From contig NZ_QVEX01000001.1 in the NCBI RefSeq assembly GCF_003434055.1, positions 186,001-250,000 on the forward strand: a stretch of 64,000 nt of DNA. The letters run 5' to 3'. Below, one piece after another: positions 52,058-61,324 of this stretch. Position 1 is the first letter of the stretch; every line of letters starts with the position of its first letter. Both the position numbers and the translations under genes were made by a program. The notes below the pieces were generated by a model. The model had not been told where the DNA came from. It ran no database searches and saw only the letters and a program-made list of their open reading frames with translations. Origin of the DNA: Enterocloster aldenensis. Lineage in GTDB: Bacteria; Bacillota; Clostridia; Lachnospirales; Lachnospiraceae.

Positions 52058-52129
52058 TGACATTTACTAATTGTCATTTATTCCATTATATGATAAACTA
52101 AGAAATAAGTTGACATTTAATAGATGTCA
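52058..52129. promoter_or_regulatory. Two 19-bp operator palindromes
   Basis: TGACATTTACTAATTGTCA (52058-52076) and TGACATTTAATAGATGTCA (52111-52129) agree at 16 of 19 positions. The second overlaps the TTGACA -35 box (52110-52115) of the DUF6809 gene; the first lies in the regulator leader. Confidence 0.75.
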
Positions 52130-52161
52130 ATATAAACATTTTAGAAAAGGAGACACTATTT

Positions 52162-52458
52162 ATGAAAAGCGTATTACTTAGATTGTATGACGGTGAGATT
52201 TGCCCTGCCGAGCAATTCGGTCTTAAAACAGAGGAATATCGCTCCATGCGGCAAGCACAATACCAACACTATGAAGATTTTATTGAAAAACTAAAGTCTC
52301 TCGCCCCACCACTACACGAAAAATTCATTGACATCATGGACGAACAACTTGATACCGTCCCCCTTGAACTTTCTGGGTCATTCCTTGATGGCTTCCGTCT
52401 GGGCGCAAGAATGATGATTGAAGTGTATCAAAGCAATTACACAGACCTTGAAGAATAA
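52162..52458 (+). CDS. DUF6809 family protein (element B copy)
   Basis: 98 residues: MKSVLLRLYDGEICPAEQFG, QHYEDFIEKLKSLAPPLHEK, LDGFRLGARMMIEVYQSNYT. About 55% identical by eye to the element C copy. AAAAGGAG precedes the ATG. Role unknown; conservation in two unrelated elements points to a shared maintenance or defence function. Confidence 0.8.
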   Translation: MKSVLLRLYDGEICPAEQFGLKTEEYRSMRQAQYQHYEDFIEKLKSLAPPLHEKFIDIMDEQLDTVPLELSGSFLDGFRLGARMMIEVYQSNYTDLEE

Positions 52459-52582
52459 TTTCTCTGTCCGTAAATCGTCCATTTGACAGCCGAAACTTAG
52501 AGGGCGAAACAACTAATATCACGTTGTCCGCCCTCTCCATCATGGCGCTAGCGCCATGCTCCTGTATGCAATCAAGGAAAAA

Positions 52583-52888
52583 TCAAATCTCCCGTTCCAA
52601 CTTCCACAGCTTATGCTTCACTTCCTGCTGGCTTTCATACAACTCGTCCCTTCTACCACAAATTTCTTTTCCTCGCTCTAAGGCTTCTCTAATACTTTCC
52701 CTCCGCTCCGGTTCCCCCTTTTTATATTCCGCCATTAAAGAACGGATTTCATTGTTGTTCTGCTTCCGCTGATTATCGAGCAGAACCCAATTTACCAACC
52801 GCTCCGCTTCCCGGTCTGTCTCAAAATCTGCATATTGCGTAACCTTTGCGCATAGCCGGAGCATGACTTTTTTCTCCATGTCTGTCAT
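52583..52888 (-). CDS. Helical protein downstream of relaxase
   Basis: 101 residues, mostly charged helix (RRESIREALERGKEICGRRD, ELYESQQEVKHKLWKLEREI). ATGs at 52888 and 52879. It overlaps the relaxase end by 68 bases in another frame and follows GGAGGTATCACT, a good ribosome binding site. No family recognised; probably an accessory mobilization protein. Confidence 0.6.
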   Translation of the reverse strand: MTDMEKKVMLRLCAKVTQYADFETDREAERLVNWVLLDNQRKQNNNEIRSLMAEYKKGEPERRESIREALERGKEICGRRDELYESQQEVKHKLWKLEREI

Positions 52889-54104
52889 AGTGATACCTCC
52901 GTTTTTTGTGTTGTTTAGGAACCGTTAAGCACATTTCTGCCGCTTTTTGACCTTCAATTATGGCTTTTACCTCTTGTTCTCCAAGTGCGGCTTTTACGCG
53001 CTCATAGTCTTTTAAATCAGTTGATAGTAAAATATTTTGTTCTTCTGCCTGCTTTACCCGTCCCTCCAAATAATTGATATTTCTTTGAAGCCGCTCCACC
53101 TGCTGTTTTAGTTTATCAGCCGCTTCTATCAACTGGACATTCCGAACAAGTGCCGCCACCAGTGCTTCCTTGACCTTCTCTAACAGGGGCATTGCTTTCT
53201 TATCCCGATACGTTTTTGCAGTTGTCAGAGCCACCGGCTCCGGTAACTGCCACGCCGGATTTTCACGAATTACGTGAATATTCTTCTCTGTTGCTTTTTT
53301 ATCAGATGACAGCTTTATAATTTCCTGCTGTATCTCCTGCTTCTTCCCTTGTAACCGTTTCAAATCTTTTGTTTCACTGGAAACAGTTTTCTGTATTTCA
53401 TGAATGTTCCGGCTGATTTCCTCCTTTCGGGAGGTAAGTATCTGCACTTCCTTTTCCCGTTCCTGTTTCTCAAAATCCAATACGCTCAAATGTTTTCTAT
53501 GGGTCCCCTTTTGCTTCCAGATAACGCCGTGACGCTCCATTACCTTTCCCAGTTCCTGTTTCTCTGAAGCTATCCACTGGCTCCATTCTGTTTCCTGCTT
53601 TGTGCCGCCCTTAAAGCCCATAGAAGCAAGTGCTTGTTTCATGGATACCCTTGTGTCCAATCCTCTCTTACTTTCAGATACGAATGGAACAAAATCTATA
53701 TGTAGGTGGGGCGTTTCTTCGTCCATGTGGAGGTGGGCGGAGAACACTCTAAGATTGGGATTTCTTTGCTGAAAATTTTTCATAAATTCGTCCAGAATTT
53801 TCTTTCCCAATTCCCCATTTTCGCTTTGGGTGTTCATATCGTCTTTGTTACCTATCTGAAATATGACTTCATGAAATAATTTTTCCTGTTTAGATGTGCG
53901 TATCTTCTCGTAATAATTATCTATCTTTCTATCATTGCGTGTCTGTTTTTCATTGTAACGCTCTAAGGCTTCATCAAACAATTCATGGTAAACAGTCTTG
54001 ATATTTTCGTTACAGTATTCTATATTAAATTGAGTATAATCTTCCTTTACATTTTTTGCCTTGAACGCTCTGCTATTATGGGTAATTGAGCCTTTTCCCA
54101 CCAT
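52821..54104 (-). CDS. MobV-family relaxase (Mob/Pre) of element B
   Basis: 427 residues. N-terminal Mob_Pre domain: ITHNSRAFKAKNVKEDYTQF and the metal motif HLHMDEETPHLHIDFVP near residue 120. A long coiled coil follows (about 210-390), usual for the family. It nicks oriT in the upstream non-coding region (54105-54419). Allows mobilization by any compatible conjugative system. Confidence 0.9.
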   Translation of the reverse strand: MVGKGSITHNSRAFKAKNVKEDYTQFNIEYCNENIKTVYHELFDEALERYNEKQTRNDRKIDNYYEKIRTSKQEKLFHEVIFQIGNKDDMNTQSENGELGKKILDEFMKNFQQRNPNLRVFSAHLHMDEETPHLHIDFVPFVSESKRGLDTRVSMKQALASMGFKGGTKQETEWSQWIASEKQELGKVMERHGVIWKQKGTHRKHLSVLDFEKQEREKEVQILTSRKEEISRNIHEIQKTVSSETKDLKRLQGKKQEIQQEIIKLSSDKKATEKNIHVIRENPAWQLPEPVALTTAKTYRDKKAMPLLEKVKEALVAALVRNVQLIEAADKLKQQVERLQRNINYLEGRVKQAEEQNILLSTDLKDYERVKAALGEQEVKAIIEGQKAAEMCLTVPKQHKKRRYHYDRHGEKSHAPAMRKGYAICRF

Positions 54105-54164
54105 GCCACTGATTGTCCTCTCGATTGTCTTATCCTCCTTCCAGCAATACAGGGGCGGCGTTTA

Positions 54165-54290
54165 AGCCGCCATAGCTTTGTTACTTTCGTCGAAAGTAAC
54201 GCAAAAGCACTTTTGACAGGCTACGCTCTATCAAAAGCTGCCTTTGCGCCCTGCCGGGGGCTTTTCGTCCTACGGACGGGGCGGCTGTTC
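54165..54290 (-). other. Candidate oriT region of element B
   Basis: The non-coding 315 bases upstream of the relaxase gene hold GTTACTTTCG-T-CGAAAGTAAC (54180-54200), CTTTTGA...TCAAAAG (54212-54237) and CGTCCTACGGACG (54267-54279). Several stacked inverted repeats before a MobV relaxase are the usual oriT setting. Nick site not assigned. Confidence 0.55.
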
Positions 54291-54419
54291 CAGCCGTTTT
54301 GCTTCCGCCAGTTTTCCAATTTCGTTCAACTCCGCAACAATGCAAGTTCTATATCTCTTGCAACCTTACAATCCTAAAGTCCGCAAATTTTATATACCCT
54401 GCATTGTTGCGTTGTTCCC

Positions 54420-55400
54420 TTATTTCAATCTGATTTTGTCTAGTTCCCAATACCATGAGTTATTTATCCGCTTCGCCCGGATACCCAACTCTTTTTTTGC
54501 ATTTTCCAACGTCCGTTTGGATATGCCCTGTTCGTCCGCAATATTGACAATCTCATTGCTTTGCATGGCGTTATTCGTTTCTGCCAGTTCCCGAAGCAAA
54601 CGTTTTGCCTGCTCCATTTTATTTGCTTTTGGAGCAATACCGCCTAAAACTTCATCTGCCGTAATCTCATAATCACCCAGCCACTGGAAGCCGCTCTCTG
54701 ATAGTTCAAAGGCTTTCGGGTGTCCAAACGCCGCCAAATTGTTTTTTATCTGGACAACTGCTCTTATATTTGCTTCTCCCTCTACCCTGCCTACCAGTAA
54801 AACGCTTCTTGCGACTGCAAAGAAATCAATGGAACCCATGCCCCGATATGCCGCCTTATTTCCTGCCGCTTTGTTCATGTGACCGACAAGCACAATAGCG
54901 CATTGATATTTCTCTGCCAGAGCCGCCAGCTTCTTTGTCATATCCCTTGCTTCATTTGCCCGGTTCATATCCATACCACCGCCTAGATAGGCTTGTATTG
55001 GGTCTAAAATAAGCATTTTAGCTTTTGTCCTTATAATTGCTTCCTCTAACCGTTCATCTATCATAGAAAGTGATTTTATGCTTTCATCAATGACAGAAAT
55101 ATTCTCACAGTCTGCCCCCGCCACTTCCAGACGGGGCTTTACTGTATCAGCAAGTCCGTCCTCCGCCGTTTGATAAATTACATTTAATGGTTCCGTCAGC
55201 TTCATTTCATTGTCTAACCCCTCACCATTTGACAGCTTTGCCGCTATATTGAGTACCAGCGTTGTCTTTCCGTCTCCCGGATCGCCCTGCATAATTGTCA
55301 ATTTCCCATAGGGAATAAACGGATACCACAGCCACGACACTTCTTGTGACTGTACCTCCGACATTTTAATCATCTGTAATTCTGTTTTTGTTTCTTCCAT
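54420..55400 (-). CDS. RepA-like AAA ATPase/helicase
   Basis: 326 residues from ATG 55400 (GGAGGGC). RecA-like core: Walker A MQGDPGDGKTTLVLNI, Walker B AKMLILDPIQAYLGGGMDMN, then VLVGHMNKAAGNKAAYRGMG. The C-terminal winged helix (NEIVNIADEQGISKRTLENA) likely binds DNA. Similar to AAA_25/RepA helicases on small mobilizable elements, supporting replication of the excised circle. Confidence 0.85.
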   Translation of the reverse strand: MEETKTELQMIKMSEVQSQEVSWLWYPFIPYGKLTIMQGDPGDGKTTLVLNIAAKLSNGEGLDNEMKLTEPLNVIYQTAEDGLADTVKPRLEVAGADCENISVIDESIKSLSMIDERLEEAIIRTKAKMLILDPIQAYLGGGMDMNRANEARDMTKKLAALAEKYQCAIVLVGHMNKAAGNKAAYRGMGSIDFFAVARSVLLVGRVEGEANIRAVVQIKNNLAAFGHPKAFELSESGFQWLGDYEITADEVLGGIAPKANKMEQAKRLLRELAETNNAMQSNEIVNIADEQGISKRTLENAKKELGIRAKRINNSWYWELDKIRLK

Positions 55401-55504
55401 AATGCCCTCCGTTTCTGAAAATATCATTGTCACTGGAAGAAACCTCTGTTATAATTGTGATGTGATTTTATGTGATAACAGAGGTTTTCCAGTTATCCCA
55501 AGCC

Positions 55505-55885
55505 CTAACAGTTGCCGCTGTCGGGGCTTTTTTCGTTATCGCCCTGCCATAGGTACTTAGCACCGTCCAATAGCCACAGAATAGCTTTCAGCATGTCCAG
55601 ACAGTCATTTTTCATATCCTGTAAGCCCTCCGGCGTTAAAGAGACTTCCGACTGTTCAAACTGTTCCGTCACTTCCCGGATATTGGTCTGCATAACCTTT
55701 AATTCCTCTACCAACTGATAAATCACCTCTTTTTTACCGACCACGCACACTCGGTTATAAATACAGGAGCGGACAAAATAATCTTTCTTTAACATTCCGC
55801 TTGCTAAAATCTTTGCTTCGATTTCCTCCCGTTCTCTGGACGAGATACGGAAGCTGATAGTTGGGTACTTATGAACTCCGCTCAT
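55505..55885 (-). CDS. MobC-like mobilization protein (element B)
   Basis: 126 residues from ATG 55885. RHH start KYPTISFRISSREREEIEAK followed by LKKDYFVRSCIYNRVCVVGK. AAGGAGG is three bases before the ATG. Overlaps int by 17 bases. Counterpart of the 47201-47536 gene. Confidence 0.72.
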   Translation of the reverse strand: MSGVHKYPTISFRISSREREEIEAKILASGMLKKDYFVRSCIYNRVCVVGKKEVIYQLVEELKVMQTNIREVTEQFEQSEVSLTPEGLQDMKNDCLDMLKAILWLLDGAKYLWQGDNEKSPDSGNC

Positions 55886-56945
55886 TTCCTTCCTCCTTGC
55901 CGTTTTCAATCTCCAACCTGTCCGCAAGTTCTCCCTGCTTATTGGGATATAAATGTGAATATGTATTTAATGTTGTTTCAATTTTCTCATGCCCCAGCCG
56001 TTCAGCGATTGCCAGCGGCATGAACCCCATTTCAACAAGCAGAGAAGCGTGTGAATGTCTCAAATCGTGCAGTCTTATCCTCTTAACCCCGGAAGTGTTG
56101 ATACCTCTTATAATTTCATGTTCCATATAGGATTTTGTAAATCGGAACATTCTTTCGTCAGCCATAATACCGTATAAATGGGAAATATACTCCTGTAATT
56201 CTTCTACAAGAAATGGCGGTATTGTCACAATCCGTTTGCTCTTAGGTGTTTTAGGCGGTGTAATAATGTCCCTGCTCCCTATCCGTTGATAGGATTTATT
56301 GATAGAGATTGTACGCTTTTCTACGTCAATGTCCTTGTATGTCAGTGCTAATAATTCTCCTATCCTCATGCCCGTCCAGTAGAGAAGCAAGAACGCCATT
56401 TTTGTTTCTGGCTTATCCTCTACCGTTTCAAGAAACTGCTTAAATTCCTGTTTCGTCCAGAACTCACGCTCCCCGGCATGGCTCTTTCCAATGCTCCCTG
56501 CTTTCCGGCATGGATTGTCTTTCAAATCATAATAGCGAACCGCATAATTAAAGATTGCCGCCAACTGATTATTAACCGTTTTCAGGTACGTTGGGGAATA
56601 GCCCTTTTTCATCAGCGAATTTTGCCACGCCCGAATATCCGATGTTTTAATCTCGTTCATACATTTTTTCTTGAAATAAGGAATAATTTTCAAATCAATA
56701 ATGAATTTCTTCGTCCGCATGGTATTCTCACGCAGACGGTGTTCCATATCCTCATAATAAATGTAGACAAAGTTTTCAAAATTGATGTCTAAATTTCTCT
56801 GCTGTTGTTGTAGGAAATCACGCTCCCACTGTTCAGCTTCCCCCTTAGTTTTGAACCCCCTTTTATTCTTCTTATGGCTTACTCCCTGCCAGTCCTTGTA
56901 ATAGAATTGGCAACGCCACATCTTTCCGTCCCTTGTTGCCGCCAT
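55869..56945 (-). CDS. int: Tyrosine integrase of element B
   Basis: 358 residues. Arm-binding start KMWRCQFYYKDWQGVSHKKN, catalytic Arg in YWTGMRIGELLALTYKDID, HDLRHSHASLLVEMGFMPLA, and LGHEKIETTLNTYSHLYPNK with the nucleophile Tyr. Similar to the element A integrase, yet the two use different arm repeats, so their N-terminal domains should differ in specificity. Confidence 0.92.
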   Translation of the reverse strand: MAATRDGKMWRCQFYYKDWQGVSHKKNKRGFKTKGEAEQWERDFLQQQQRNLDINFENFVYIYYEDMEHRLRENTMRTKKFIIDLKIIPYFKKKCMNEIKTSDIRAWQNSLMKKGYSPTYLKTVNNQLAAIFNYAVRYYDLKDNPCRKAGSIGKSHAGEREFWTKQEFKQFLETVEDKPETKMAFLLLYWTGMRIGELLALTYKDIDVEKRTISINKSYQRIGSRDIITPPKTPKSKRIVTIPPFLVEELQEYISHLYGIMADERMFRFTKSYMEHEIIRGINTSGVKRIRLHDLRHSHASLLVEMGFMPLAIAERLGHEKIETTLNTYSHLYPNKQGELADRLEIENGKEEGNERSS

Positions 56946-56960
56946 AGATACTCTCCTTTC

Positions 56961-57155
56961 TTACATGGCTACGGTCAGACCGTAGAATTTTTCTTCAAAG
57001 TATTTTGTCGGAACCTTGCCGCAGATTGTCCGGTAGCCTTTTGCTTTTAATTCCTCATTCAGTCCTCGGATAATCTTATAGGCATAGCCCGTTGATACGC
57101 CAAGCATTACCGCCGCTTCCTCTGCCGTTACATACATCTTCTTTGATTTCTCCAT
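56961..57155 (-). CDS. xis: Excisionase of element B
   Basis: 64 residues. HTH MYVTAEEAAVMLGVSTGYAY then KIIRGLNEELKAKGYRTICG and KYFEEKFYG. GGAGGACAATGA before the start at 57155. Same order as in element A. Confidence 0.85.
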   Translation of the reverse strand: MEKSKKMYVTAEEAAVMLGVSTGYAYKIIRGLNEELKAKGYRTICGKVPTKYFEEKFYGLTVAM

Positions 57156-57332
57156 TCATTGTCCTCCTATATTTTTATAGGGACTTTTGTCCCTTAACTA
57201 CATTCTTATTATACAGGCTCTTTTGTCCCTTGTCAATATATTATTCTTGAATTGATTGATTATTTGCAATAGATATGATAGAATACAAATGTCCCTATTA
57301 TTCATATTATCAAATACTAAAGGAGTGACTAC

Positions 57333-57887
57333 ATGACAGTAGGAGAGAAAATAAAGACATTCCGAACAATCCGGGGGATTTCACAGAATGTGTTAGGAGA
57401 ACTGGCTGGCATAGATGGAACCACTATTCGCAAATATGAATTAGGAAGCCGGAAGCCTAAGCCCGACCAGCTTTTAAAGATTGCCAACGCTCTGGGCGTG
57501 AGTATCAACGTATTCACGGATTTTGATATAAAAACCGCTTCTGATGTCCTTAGTCTGCTTTTTAAAATGGACGAGCAGGTAGATATGGAAATTGACGGTG
57601 AAAAGGATAATGAGGGAAATCTCATTCCAGACACGATATGTATTCGTTTCAAACACCCGGAAATCAACAGCCGACTTGCAAAATTCGCAAAGGCTAAGAA
57701 ATTACAGACAAATCTAATTGCGTCCAAAGACGCATTTCCAAGTGAAGAAGCATTTCAGCATGAAGTAGAGCAGATGAACGAGACTTGCGAACAGATTAAA
57801 CAGCATTTAGTAGATACAAATAGAGTTGTAAGAAAGGGAGTGGCAGATATTTCTGTCAAAGTATATCCAGAAAATAAGCCCATATAG
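57333..57887 (+). CDS. XRE regulator of element B
   Basis: 184 residues. HTH KIKTFRTIRGISQNVLGELA then TTIRKYELGSRKPKPDQLLK. The C-terminal half is charged and helical. AAAGGAG precedes the ATG. Divergent from xis-int; likely represses excision. Confidence 0.85.
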   Translation: MTVGEKIKTFRTIRGISQNVLGELAGIDGTTIRKYELGSRKPKPDQLLKIANALGVSINVFTDFDIKTASDVLSLLFKMDEQVDMEIDGEKDNEGNLIPDTICIRFKHPEINSRLAKFAKAKKLQTNLIASKDAFPSEEAFQHEVEQMNETCEQIKQHLVDTNRVVRKGVADISVKVYPENKPI

Positions 57888-57940
57888 TAAAAGACAGGTA
57901 TTATGATACCCGCCCCAAATCCAGTATTCTTCAATTAATT

Positions 57941-58029
57941 AGAGCCAAAGTAGAGCCAAACGGCATAAAACAACCCCGGAAATGCCCATTTTATCAGCAT
58001 TTCCGGGGTTCTGTCCGTTATTCGAATTC
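57941..58029. repeat. Right end of element B: arm repeats, hairpin and guaA core
   Basis: AGAGCCA at 57941 and 57952 (11 bp apart), hairpin CCCCGGAAATGC / GCATTTCCGGGG (57974-58008, 11-nt loop), core TTATTCGAATTC (58018-58029). Arm to core is 77 bp. On the minus strand the hairpin is followed by TTGTTTTA and can serve as the guaA terminator. Confidence 0.85.
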
Positions 58030-59559
58030 AATCGTAGCCGGCGGCTTCCCCGTACAATCATACAGCACCCGGTTAACCCCCTTCACCTCATTCACAATCC
58101 TGCTGGTCACCTTCCCCAGTACCTCCCAGGGAATCTGGGCGGCTTCCGCGGTCATGAAATCAGATGTAAGCACGGCCCTCAGTGCAATTGCATAATCATA
58201 CGTCCTCTCATCGCCCATGCATCCCACGGAGCGCATATTGGTAATGGCTGCAAAGTACTGTCCCAGGTCCTTATCCACCCCGGCCTTTGCAATCTCTTCC
58301 CTGTAAATCGCATCCGCATCCTGTACAATCCTTACCTTATCAGCCGTTACCTCACCGATGATCCTGACGCCAAGACCCGGGCCTGGGAATGGCTGCCTGA
58401 ATACCAGATACTCCGGAATTCCCAGTTCCAGACCAGCCTTACGCACCTCATCCTTAAACAGCAGGCGGAGCGGCTCCACCAGTTCCTTAAAGTCAACATG
58501 CTCAGGAAGCCCGCCCACATTGTGGTGGGACTTAATCACAGCAGACTTGCCCAGGCCGGACTCAATCACATCCGGGTAAATGGTTCCCTGGACCAGATAA
58601 TCCACGGCGCCAATCTTCTTTGCCTCTTCTTCGAATACACGGATGAATTCCTCACCAATAATCTTACGCTTTGCCTCAGGCTCTTCCACGCCCTTCAGCC
58701 TTGCATAGAACCTCTCCTGGGCATTCACACGGATAAAGTTCAAATCATACTGTCCTTCAGGGCCGAATACGGCTTCTACCTCGTCCCCTTCATTCTTCCT
58801 TAAAAGGCCATGGTCAACGAACACACAGGTCAGCTGCTTACCGATTGCCTTGGACAGCATGACCGCCGCAACCGAGGAATCCACCCCGCCGGAAAGCGCA
58901 CAAAGCACCTTCCCATCGCCAATCTTTTCCCTCAGCGCCTTAATCGTGGTATCTACGAATGAATCCATCTTCCAGTCCCCGGAACAACCGCAGACATTGT
59001 ATACAAAGTTGGACAGCATCCTGGTTCCTTCTTTTGTGTGGACTACCTCAGGATGGAACTGAACTCCATAGAAATTCCTTTCCACACACTCCATACCGGC
59101 AACCGGGCATGATTCCGTATGGGCCGTAATCCTGAACCCTGCAGGTACCTGGGCAATATAGACCCCATGGCTCATCCAGCACACGGTCTTTGGCGATACC
59201 CCCTCAAACAGCTTGCTGGACGTATCTACATCCACCTCCGTGTGTCCATACTCGCTGACAACCGCTTTCTTGACAACGCCGTCCAGCAGGTAACTCATCA
59301 GCTGGGCTCCGTAGCAGATTCCAAGAACCGGTATCCCCAGTTCAAAAATCTCCTTGGAACAACGCGGCGCTCCGTCTTCAAATACCACATCCGGTCCGCC
59401 TGTGAAAATGATTCCCTTGGGATTCATCTCCTTAATCTTGTCCAGGCTCATATTGTAAGGATGGACTTCGCAGTATACATTGCACTCGCGGACGCGGCGC
59501 GCAATCAGCTGATTATACTGACCGCCAAAGTCCAAAACGATAATCATCTCTCTATCCAT
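58018..59559 (-). CDS. guaA: GMP synthase (glutamine-hydrolysing)
   Basis: 513 residues, full length. Class I glutamine amidotransferase with nucleophile in [10 protein letters not shown] and VQFHPEV; ATP-pyrophosphatase domain with [15 protein letters not shown]-terminal dimerisation domain ending PPATIEFE. Converts XMP to GMP. The last codons are the attachment site of elements A, B and D, and the reading frame is preserved by insertion. Confidence 0.97.
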   Translation of the reverse strand: MDREMIIVLDFGGQYNQLIARRVRECNVYCEVHPYNMSLDKIKEMNPKGIIFTGGPDVVFEDGAPRCSKEIFELGIPVLGICYGAQLMSYLLDGVVKKAVVSEYGHTEVDVDTSSKLFEGVSPKTVCWMSHGVYIAQVPAGFRITAHTESCPVAGMECVERNFYGVQFHPEVVHTKEGTRMLSNFVYNVCGCSGDWKMDSFVDTTIKALREKIGDGKVLCALSGGVDSSVAAVMLSKAIGKQLTCVFVDHGLLRKNEGDEVEAVFGPEGQYDLNFIRVNAQERFYARLKGVEEPEAKRKIIGEEFIRVFEEEAKKIGAVDYLVQGTIYPDVIESGLGKSAVIKSHHNVGGLPEHVDFKELVEPLRLLFKDEVRKAGLELGIPEYLVFRQPFPGPGLGVRIIGEVTADKVRIVQDADAIYREEIAKAGVDKDLGQYFAAITNMRSVGCMGDERTYDYAIALRAVLTSDFMTAEAAQIPWEVLGKVTSRIVNEVKGVNRVLYDCTGKPPATIEFE

Positions 59560-59678
59560 GAGATTTCTTCCTCCATGTCATGTCTTTTCTGGATATTCCC
59601 GCCAAAACCTAAAATCCGAACTACCTCTCCCTATACCATGACCCAATTTACCAGAAAATATTTATATCCGCATAAATT

Positions 59679-59714
59679 GAAAGAGATTGTACAAAATAGT
59701 ACAATCTCTTTTTT
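59679..59714. terminator. Hairpin upstream of guaA
   Basis: AAAGAGATTGTAC / GTACAATCTCTTT with a 6-nt loop. On the plus strand it is followed by TTTTATCTTT and looks like a terminator; on the minus strand it lies in the guaA leader about 120 bases before the start. No purine riboswitch match. Confidence 0.45.
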
Positions 59715-59731
59715 ATCTTTCGTATGAGTAT

Positions 59732-59760
59732 ATTATACGGCACCCTACCGCAAATAGCAA
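59732..59760 (-). promoter_or_regulatory. guaA promoter
   Basis: TTGCTA (59760-59755), 17-base spacer, TATAAT (59737-59732) on the minus strand. Gives a leader of about 165 nt containing the hairpin above. Confidence 0.6.
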
Positions 59761-59875
59761 GTAATTTCGACAATTTTTTCAGATTTTTTCTCAATCTATT
59801 TTCTTAAACTGTTTTTCCCCTTTTTCCATCCCCCTCAATACCTATCCTTCTTCAAAAGCGTTTCCGGAAAACCAC

Positions 59876-61321
59876 TTAAATCAGGTAGTTTCTTTCCGGG
59901 TCCCCTCTCCACTCCTCTATCAGCTGGGGTTTTACCACATCATACCATTGTTTCATCATCCTGAAATGAAATATATCCTTTTGCAGGCCCTCCAAAGCAT
60001 GTGTTTCATTCCAATACCGCCCAAGCCGCATTTCCAGGTCCGCAACCATCCCCGCATATTCCGGGCGGTCCCCCAAATCCTCCAATTCTTCCGGATCATT
60101 CTTAAGGTTAAACAGCTGGCATGTTTCATGACCGGCATGCTTCACCAGCTTATACGTCCCAAGCATCAGCATTGCGCTGGGTTTATCTCCTTTAATATCA
60201 CTGCACACCGAAACCACCTCCCTGTCCCCAGGGACAGGCGCACCTGAGGTCAAATGGGAAACCAGGCTCATTCCGTCCATATCCGGCAGCTGTTCGCACC
60301 CAGACAGTTCCAATAGAGTGGGCGCAATATCCAAAAGGCTGGTCAGACCGCCCACATGGCCGCCCGCCGGAAATACTCCAGGCCACACATATACCATAGG
60401 CACATGGGACGCCCCTTCATAGAAATTGGTTTTCCAGAATAGTCCGTGTTCTCCTATGTTATCCCCGTGGTCGGAACCATAGATTATAATGGTATTTTCC
60501 CATCCAATGGTAGACTTGACCACATCCAGAATCCTGCCTATGAGGCCATCCACATATTCCACCATGCCGTAGTAGGCTGCGCGTATCCTGCGCACATCCT
60601 CAGGCGTTACCTTTTCCATGCCCCGGTTTGCATACCATTCCCGGATGGCGGGATGCATCATGGCCTTTTCCTCACGGCTGGGAAAATGAAGCTCTGGCAG
60701 ATGCTTATAATAGTAACGGAACAATTCCTCCGGGGCTATGTATGGGCAGTGGGGGCCGTAGAATCCCACGGTCATGAACAGGGGGCGTCCATCCGTCCTC
60801 TCCGTCAGATAACGGCAGGCCTCCTTTGTTACGTCTTCATCGTAATCCAATACCGCGGAATGTCCGGCCCCTGACTTTTTTATGGAAATAAGGTTCTGAC
60901 CTGATGAGCGTTTAAACCCTCCATAGATGAAGGCTTCGTTATCCCCGCCGATGAAGCAGGGGGTGATGTCCCCCACAAGACGCTTCTCGTAACCATGGCG
61001 CTGGTCATTTCCCACAAAATGCATCCTTCCGCACAAGACGGTCTCATATCCGCCAACAGTCATGGAATTGACAAAGGTGGCCTTATCGGACGGCAGGCAC
61101 TGCATGTTATTATAAACCCCGTTCCTGGTGGGCAGAAGGCCTGTCAGCATGGACGACCTGCTGGGCACACACAAAGGCGCGGCGCAGTAGCATGAATCCA
61201 AAGCCGTTCCCCTGGCGTAAAGGCTGTCCAGATTTGGTGTGCGCGCATAGGAATCACCGCTGTTTCCCATTACCCTGTGGTTGTGCTGGTCTGATAACAG
61301 GTATATTATGTTGGGCTTCAT
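59876..61321 (-). CDS. Sulfatase-family hydrolase
   Basis: 481 residues. Begins KPNIIYLLSDQHNHRVMG; the formylglycine motif CVPSRSSMLTG at 51-61 (C51 to be converted), metal and active-site segments GSDHGDNIGEHGLFWK and HVPMVYVWPG. No signal peptide, so cytosolic. Cys-type sulfatases need an anaerobic sulfatase-maturating enzyme, not in the window. Starts three bases after tctA; substrate may be imported by the TctAC transporter. AGGAGGAAT precedes the ATG. Confidence 0.88.
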   Translation of the reverse strand: MKPNIIYLLSDQHNHRVMGNSGDSYARTPNLDSLYARGTALDSCYCAAPLCVPSRSSMLTGLLPTRNGVYNNMQCLPSDKATFVNSMTVGGYETVLCGRMHFVGNDQRHGYEKRLVGDITPCFIGGDNEAFIYGGFKRSSGQNLISIKKSGAGHSAVLDYDEDVTKEACRYLTERTDGRPLFMTVGFYGPHCPYIAPEELFRYYYKHLPELHFPSREEKAMMHPAIREWYANRGMEKVTPEDVRRIRAAYYGMVEYVDGLIGRILDVVKSTIGWENTIIIYGSDHGDNIGEHGLFWKTNFYEGASHVPMVYVWPGVFPAGGHVGGLTSLLDIAPTLLELSGCEQLPDMDGMSLVSHLTSGAPVPGDREVVSVCSDIKGDKPSAMLMLGTYKLVKHAGHETCQLFNLKNDPEELEDLGDRPEYAGMVADLEMRLGRYWNETHALEGLQKDIFHFRMMKQWYDVVKPQLIEEWRGDPERNYLI

Positions 61322-61324
61322 GTT

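Larger units (their letters stand above)
49735..58029. mobile_element. Element B: guaA-integrated mobilizable element
   Basis: 8.3 kb with identical 12-bp cores TTATTCGAATTC at 49735 and 58018, the latter being the last codons of guaA. Encodes integrase, Xis, XRE regulator, RepA-like ATPase, MobC-like protein, MobV relaxase, plus two cargo modules. No conjugation genes. Integrity of cores and genes suggests it is still mobile. Confidence 0.88.

Noticed and set aside
59560..59760. Purine riboswitch before guaA
   Set aside because: The leader lacks the conserved loop sequences of the purine class; only a promoter and a simple hairpin are seen.
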